Assembly (NCBI GenBank): GCA_045579745.1
Contig: JAZNMQ010000052.1
Location: 1-34,283 of the forward strand
Length of the DNA stretch: 34,283 nt
Origin: Flemingiibacterium sp045579745
Lineage (GTDB): Bacteria > Bacillota > Clostridia > Oscillospirales > CAG-272
Direction: 5' to 3'
The position numbers were made by a program, and so were the translations under genes. Within the stretch, counting starts at the first letter, position 1, and every line of letters starts with the position of its first letter. Positions 31,094-34,283 of this stretch are shown piece after piece. Under the pieces are notes generated by a model that saw nothing but the letters and a program-made list of their open reading frames with translations, was not told where the DNA came from and did not search any database.

Positions 31094-31144
31094 ATGAAAC
31101 CAGTTTACGCTACACCAATACTGCAAGGAGGTGATCGCTCGTGA
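31094..31144 (+). CDS. 16-residue leader peptide coupled to the SleB-like gene
   Basis: AAAGGAAG lies about 10 bases before an ATG that opens MKPVYATPILQGGDRS. Its TGA (31142-31144) overlaps the GTG start (31141-31143) of the next gene as GTGA, a classic translational coupling. The last codons of the leader encode the full ribosome binding site of the main gene. The same frame is open further upstream (to 30953) but without a ribosome binding site. Confidence 0.5.
   Translation: MKPVYATPILQGGDRS
31125..31143 (+). promoter_or_regulatory. 12-nt perfect anti-Shine-Dalgarno match
   Basis: AAGGAGGTGATC (31125-31136) is the exact complement of the last 12 bases (GATCACCTCCTT) of bacterial 16S rRNA, four bases before GTG. 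Most genes use five to seven of these bases; a full match is rare and may slow ribosome release. Confidence 0.85.
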
Positions 31145-32169
31145 ATCTGTTTCCGCAAAAAAAGAATACTGTATCCGTTGCTGTGACTCTCACGTCTGCG
31201 ATCGCATTCGGATGTGTTGCCGCAGTCGTAATTGCTGCTGTTCCAAACGATCAAGCCGATTCATTAAATCCGGTCGGATCTGAAAATCCGATCCGAATCG
31301 AAGCTCCGATCGATGACGGCAATTACCTCTTCTCTTCCCCGCTCGACCCCGATGTAACAATTCAGGTTGAGAACGACGAGGAAGATGGCGCAGTGACATC
31401 TATCGCTCCGACAGTTATGGTTGGCGCGCCTGAAAGCACAGAAACAACAAAAGCACCTGAAACCACTAAGGCTCCGGAAACTACCAAGGCTCCCGAAACC
31501 ACCAAAGCTCCGGAAACAACTAAGGCCCCCGAAACTACCAAAGCACCGGAAACCACCAAGGCTCCGGAAACAACCAAGGCTCCCGAAACAACTAAGGCTC
31601 CCGAAACAACTAAGGCTCCGGAAACAACTAAAGCCAAGCCTGTTGAAGCCAAGAAGCTTCTCGCAGACGAGCTCGGAGTTGTACATACCACAAGCAAGGT
31701 TAAGTATCAGGTAACCGACAAGGAGATCATCTACGCGGCTACAATTATTCAGCTTGAGGTAATGGGCAACGGTTCAAAGCTTTGGGCGTTCGAAGATACC
31801 AAGCAAAAATATTGGGAAATGCTCTCAGTAGCACAGTGCATCCGCAACCGTATGGAAAGCAAGCGCTTCCCTAACACTGCAAACGATGTAATGTTCCAAT
31901 ATACAACTCTTAACGGTAAAAAATTCTATCAGTTTAATCCTTCAACAATTCTTGATTTGTACACTCCTACAGAGGAGGCTATTACCGCCGCAACAGAGGT
32001 GCTTCGCGGCGGAGTAACAGTTTTACCGAGCAACTACTATTATTTCTGTGCAACCCGAATCGAATCCAACTTTGAAGAATGGAACGATTTTATGTTAGTC
32101 AAAACCGCAAATGGCGGATTCGAAAAACAGCGCGGCCACTTAACTACCTTCTACGCAGGTCACAAATAA
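31141..32169 (+). CDS. SleB-type cell-wall hydrolase with (ETTKAP) repeat linker
   Basis: A 342-residue exported protein. Residues about 11-33 are a membrane anchor or uncleaved signal. Residues 34-100 are acidic and probably disordered, 101-166 are eleven ETTKA(P/K) repeats, and about 190-342 match the SleB/CwlJ hydrolase fold. The proposed catalytic Glu206 lies in IIQLEVMGNG; VAQCIRNRMESKRFPNTANDVMFQ and PSNYYYFCATR are family-typical. SleB-like enzymes cleave spore cortex or vegetative peptidoglycan. The repeat linker should span the wall. Translation starts at GTG 31141, fixed by the perfect Shine-Dalgarno. Expression may depend on the leader RNA and leader peptide. It ends at a strong terminator. 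Confidence 0.88.
   Translation: MNLFPQKKNTVSVAVTLTSAIAFGCVAAVVIAAVPNDQADSLNPVGSENPIRIEAPIDDGNYLFSSPLDPDVTIQVENDEEDGAVTSIAPTVMVGAPESTETTKAPETTKAPETTKAPETTKAPETTKAPETTKAPETTKAPETTKAPETTKAPETTKAPETTKAKPVEAKKLLADELGVVHTTSKVKYQVTDKEIIYAATIIQLEVMGNGSKLWAFEDTKQKYWEMLSVAQCIRNRMESKRFPNTANDVMFQYTTLNGKKFYQFNPSTILDLYTPTEEAITAATEVLRGGVTVLPSNYYYFCATRIESNFEEWNDFMLVKTANGGFEKQRGHLTTFYAGHK
31441..31638 (+). repeat. Eleven 18-base tandem repeats encoding ETTKAP
   Basis: Units of GAAACNACNAANGCNCCN repeat eleven times without a gap; the last ends AAG instead of CCN. Units differ almost only at third codon positions, so the peptide repeat is kept while the DNA has diverged. Confidence 0.95.
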
Positions 32170-32180
32170 TTGAATATCGC

Positions 32181-32215
32181 AAAAAAATCCGCGTCTTTAC
32201 GACGCGGATTTTTGC
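32181..32215 (+). terminator. Terminator of the SleB-like gene
   Basis: A perfect 11-bp stem AAATCCGCGTC/GACGCGGATTT (32185-32211) with loop TTTAC, followed by TTGCTT and preceded by an A run. From 32216 to 32319 nothing further is seen. Confidence 0.9.
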
Positions 32216-32319
32216 TTAAAAATTTATTAAAGCATTTTAATTTCAGCTTTACTGTTTAATATTAAAAGTTTGATTAAATCATATATATAATAATTAGGAA
32301 GAAAAATTTCAAAAACCGA

Positions 32320-33447
32320 CTATTTTATCTCAATATCGACACCGTTTACAGTCGCTCCACCGTCGGCACGAATTAAAATATATTTAACTCCGTCGATCAT
32401 TCTTGTTTCTACAAGGTCGCTCCGCTCGGGATTTACCTTTACAATTACGTCGGGAGTTTTGATGTCGAGCTTTTTCGGGTCTATGAGATTTCGCGGGGAA
32501 AGCTCTGCGCTGTCGCCGTATTCGCTGTCAAAGCGCGCCTTGAGCTCGGTTATTTTTTCCTCGGAAACATCGCATGCTTCAAGCACATATGCGATGTCAT
32601 TTTTTGTTATGGTAAGCGGCTCCTGAACAGCTAAATTCTTGTGCTCCTCGATTCGATTTACAATATCGTCGTGTATCGCTTCGACGACCTCAAGCGTACA
32701 TTCCTCCTTGAGCGCCTTCGAAAGCGTGGTTTCAAAAATATTTTTCTGTTCACCTGCGGCAAGCGGCAGCTCGGTTCCGAAAATCTTATCCGAAAAATCG
32801 GGGCTGTTATCGTCAGGATCCTTAACATAATAGAGCGCGTTGTAGATGTTGGTCTGTCTTCCGTCAAACGCAGGATAGAGCATTCCGAGCAGGGGATACG
32901 ACACGTTCCATTCGCACGAGCGCGTGTGGAAGGTTTTATTTGTCGCGTCATAGGAAAGTGTGGGCTTAGCTTCCTTAACGGGGCAAACTGCCGACATTAT
33001 GTATGTAAACATCGAATCCGATTCGCCGGAATCACCGTCATCGCGATGCTTTTTAGGTACATCATATGTATCCGCCATCAAAAGAATCAGCGCATTTCCG
33101 TCAAGTGTCAGTCCCTCTGTAGCTTTGTCGAAGAAAGCCTTCGCCGCCTCATCGTCGCGGATTCTTGTTTCGCGGAGCCTTGAAAGAAGCGCATGGCGCT
33201 CGCCCGATTCAACCTCGGGAATCGAAAAAGCGATGTCGATCAGATTTTTGCCATTTCCTCCCGAAAGTGCGCGACGAAAAATCGCGAGATATTTCTCGCT
33301 CTCCTCCTCAGGAAGCAGGGCAAACGAGGTTGAAAATTCGTGTATTGTTTCGTGCTTTGAGTTTATATATCGTCCTCTGAGGGTCGAAATATTGTTCTTT
33401 TCCGGAGCTATGTGTCTGCGAAGCTCCGCAATTTCTTTATCCGTCAT
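32320..33447 (-). CDS. DUF4317 family protein
   Basis: A 375-residue soluble protein with the family's opening (DKEIAELRRHIAPEKNNISTLRG) and typical inner segments (TYDVPKKHRDD, FTYIMSAVCPVKEAKPTLSY, LLGMLYPAFDGRQTNIYNALYY). DUF4317 proteins are found mainly in clostridia and have no known function. There is no signal peptide, membrane helix or catalytic motif. AAGGAG about 6 bases before the ATG fixes the start. It is monocistronic with its own promoter and divergent from the Cys-rich gene. I see no evidence linking it to either neighbour. Confidence 0.85.
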   Translation of the reverse strand: MTDKEIAELRRHIAPEKNNISTLRGRYINSKHETIHEFSTSFALLPEEESEKYLAIFRRALSGGNGKNLIDIAFSIPEVESGERHALLSRLRETRIRDDEAAKAFFDKATEGLTLDGNALILLMADTYDVPKKHRDDGDSGESDSMFTYIMSAVCPVKEAKPTLSYDATNKTFHTRSCEWNVSYPLLGMLYPAFDGRQTNIYNALYYVKDPDDNSPDFSDKIFGTELPLAAGEQKNIFETTLSKALKEECTLEVVEAIHDDIVNRIEEHKNLAVQEPLTITKNDIAYVLEACDVSEEKITELKARFDSEYGDSAELSPRNLIDPKKLDIKTPDVIVKVNPERSDLVETRMIDGVKYILIRADGGATVNGVDIEIK

Positions 33448-33478
33448 TTGGTATCTCCTTAGTGAATTTTGTAGCTAT

Positions 33479-33507
33479 ATTATATTACTTTCCCGTCGAA
33501 AATTCAA
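33479..33507 (-). promoter_or_regulatory. Promoter of the DUF4317 gene
   Basis: On the minus strand TTGAAT (33507-33502), 17 bases, TATAAT (33484-33479). Confidence 0.8.
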
Positions 33508-33577
33508 GCTGTATTTTGTAAAATTTCACGCCTTATTATCGTTTCTTGTCCGGCTTTTTGCAACATGAGCTTTTTTC

Positions 33578-33606
33578 TTGACATTAAGATAATTTTTTGC
33601 TATAAT
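33578..33606 (+). promoter_or_regulatory. Consensus promoter of the Cys-rich gene
   Basis: TTGACA (33578-33583), 17 bases, TATAAT (33601-33606): a perfect match, 32 bases before the start codon. Confidence 0.9.
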
Positions 33607-33637
33607 TTATCTATAACCTTGAAAGGAATAATCAAAA

Positions 33638-34283
33638 ATGATTCTTACCTCACGCGAAACCTGCATCGCATATCGCTGTCCGTATTGCGGTTCGGGCATA
33701 AAAAGCATGGTCGGCGTTTTTTCGCTGTCCGGTGCAATGAAAAAGCTCAAATGCTCGTGCAGTGCAAGTGAGCTGATTATAAATCACACAAACGACGGCA
33801 AGCTGAGAATTACAGTTCCCTGCCTGCTCTGCGGAACCGAACACACATTTAAAATTTCTACAAAGCTTTTCTTTGAAAAGGACCTGTTCGTTTACGCATG
33901 CCCTTATTCAGCGATGGAGCTTGTTTTCATCGGAAATGAGGAGGCTGTTTCAAAGGCTCTCGAAAAATCCGAAAAAGAGCTTCTCGAGATGCTCAAGGAG
34001 ATGGGCATTGACGACCTTGACAAGCTTCACGGCGAGCTCGACACGCTTGACGAGGAAGATACCCCATGCGACCCGTCAATTTACGATACCGTAATGTTCG
34101 TCATCCGCGATTTGATCGAAAGCGACAGCATAACCTGCTGCTGTGATGAACGCGATTTCTCCGTAGCAATATCCGACGACCATGTCAAGCTGTTCTGCCG
34201 CTCATGCGGTGCAGCCAAGGATATTCCGACCGACAGCGAGCTTGCGGCTCAGGCGTTTTTAGAGGTAACTCACCTGAAGCTTG
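33638..34283 (+). CDS. Cys-rich zinc-ribbon protein, CpXC-like (partial, runs off window)
   Basis: 215 codons are in the window and the frame is still open. Cys pairs at C14-P-Y-C17, C39-S-C41, C62-L-L-C65 and C88-P suggest one or two zinc ribbons of the CpXC type, a clostridial family of unknown function. A helical acidic segment follows (about 105-140, rich in E/K/L), then a second Cys-rich part with CCC and C-R-S-C-G. GAAAGGAA lies about 9 bases before the ATG. There is no signal peptide. The role is unknown; nucleic-acid binding or redox sensing are general possibilities for zinc ribbons. Confidence 0.65.
   Translation, partial: MILTSRETCIAYRCPYCGSGIKSMVGVFSLSGAMKKLKCSCSASELIINHTNDGKLRITVPCLLCGTEHTFKISTKLFFEKDLFVYACPYSAMELVFIGNEEAVSKALEKSEKELLEMLKEMGIDDLDKLHGELDTLDEEDTPCDPSIYDTVMFVIRDLIESDSITCCCDERDFSVAISDDHVKLFCRSCGAAKDIPTDSELAAQAFLEVTHLKL

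Noticed and set aside
31362..31697. Antisense frame reading repeated LVVSGA
   Set aside because: It is the complement of the ETTKAP repeat and has no independent support.

Overview
The window looks like chromosome of a spore-forming, anaerobic Bacillota, most likely a gut-associated clostridium of the Oscillospirales type. The signs are a yabO(rqcP)-yabP-yabQ-divIC sporulation/division cluster, a DUF4317 protein, a T-box in front of valS, AAAGGAG-type ribosome binding sites, many textbook TTGACA-17-TATAAT promoters and a xylose-isomerase operon. This placement is inference from gene families and synteny; no rRNA is present. One tRNA gene is present.

Layout. (1) 1-178: the first codons of an IS30-like transposase leaving the window on the minus strand, with its promoter. 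(2) 179-10400: a minus-strand P-loop ATPase, then a plus-strand housekeeping run: pcrA, birA (catalytic part only), mazG, the HU gene, rqcP, yabP, yabQ, divIC, an amidohydrolase and a membrane-anchored serine hydrolase, ending at a bidirectional terminator. (3) 10407-12748: hisS and a small AT-rich lipoprotein gene, both minus. (4) 12749-18650: a xylose/xyloside module with an AraC-type regulator divergent from xylA-xylB-GH3 beta-glycosidase. It would release sugar from short xylosides inside the cell, isomerise xylose and phosphorylate xylulose. (5) 18650-19386: two copies of a hairpin-array element, tRNA-Leu(CAG), the relic of a second tRNA-Leu and their shared consensus promoter. (6) 19390-20376: a PrsA/SurA-like lipoprotein foldase. 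(7) 20611-27477: eight closely packed plus-strand genes, five of them with clear short-tailed-phage head, packaging or tail-hub features (small and large terminase, coat, hub/nozzle-like protein, portal), plus a small adaptor candidate, a membrane microprotein and a scaffold-like acidic protein. (8) 27484-30486: valS with its T-box leader. (9) 30487-34283: a SleB-type cell-wall hydrolase with an (ETTKAP)n linker behind a structured leader, a DUF4317 gene and a Cys-rich zinc-ribbon gene that runs off the end.

The most unusual content is region 7. It is a complete-looking, undecayed virion-structure and DNA-packaging cassette with no integrase, repressor, replication, lysis or tail-fibre gene, set between host housekeeping genes. 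It could be a domesticated particle, a gene-transfer-agent-like system, a capsid satellite or a well-preserved prophage remnant; sequence alone does not decide.

A second theme is RNA structure at gene junctions. At least two genes (8785 and 27148) have a Shine-Dalgarno sequence separated from the ATG by a hairpin that ends exactly at the ATG, and three other junctions show looser versions. The yabP Shine-Dalgarno sits inside a 9-bp stem, the coat gene is followed by a 9-bp GC-rich hairpin, and the SleB-type gene is read behind a 16-codon leader ORF with a 12-nt perfect anti-Shine-Dalgarno match.
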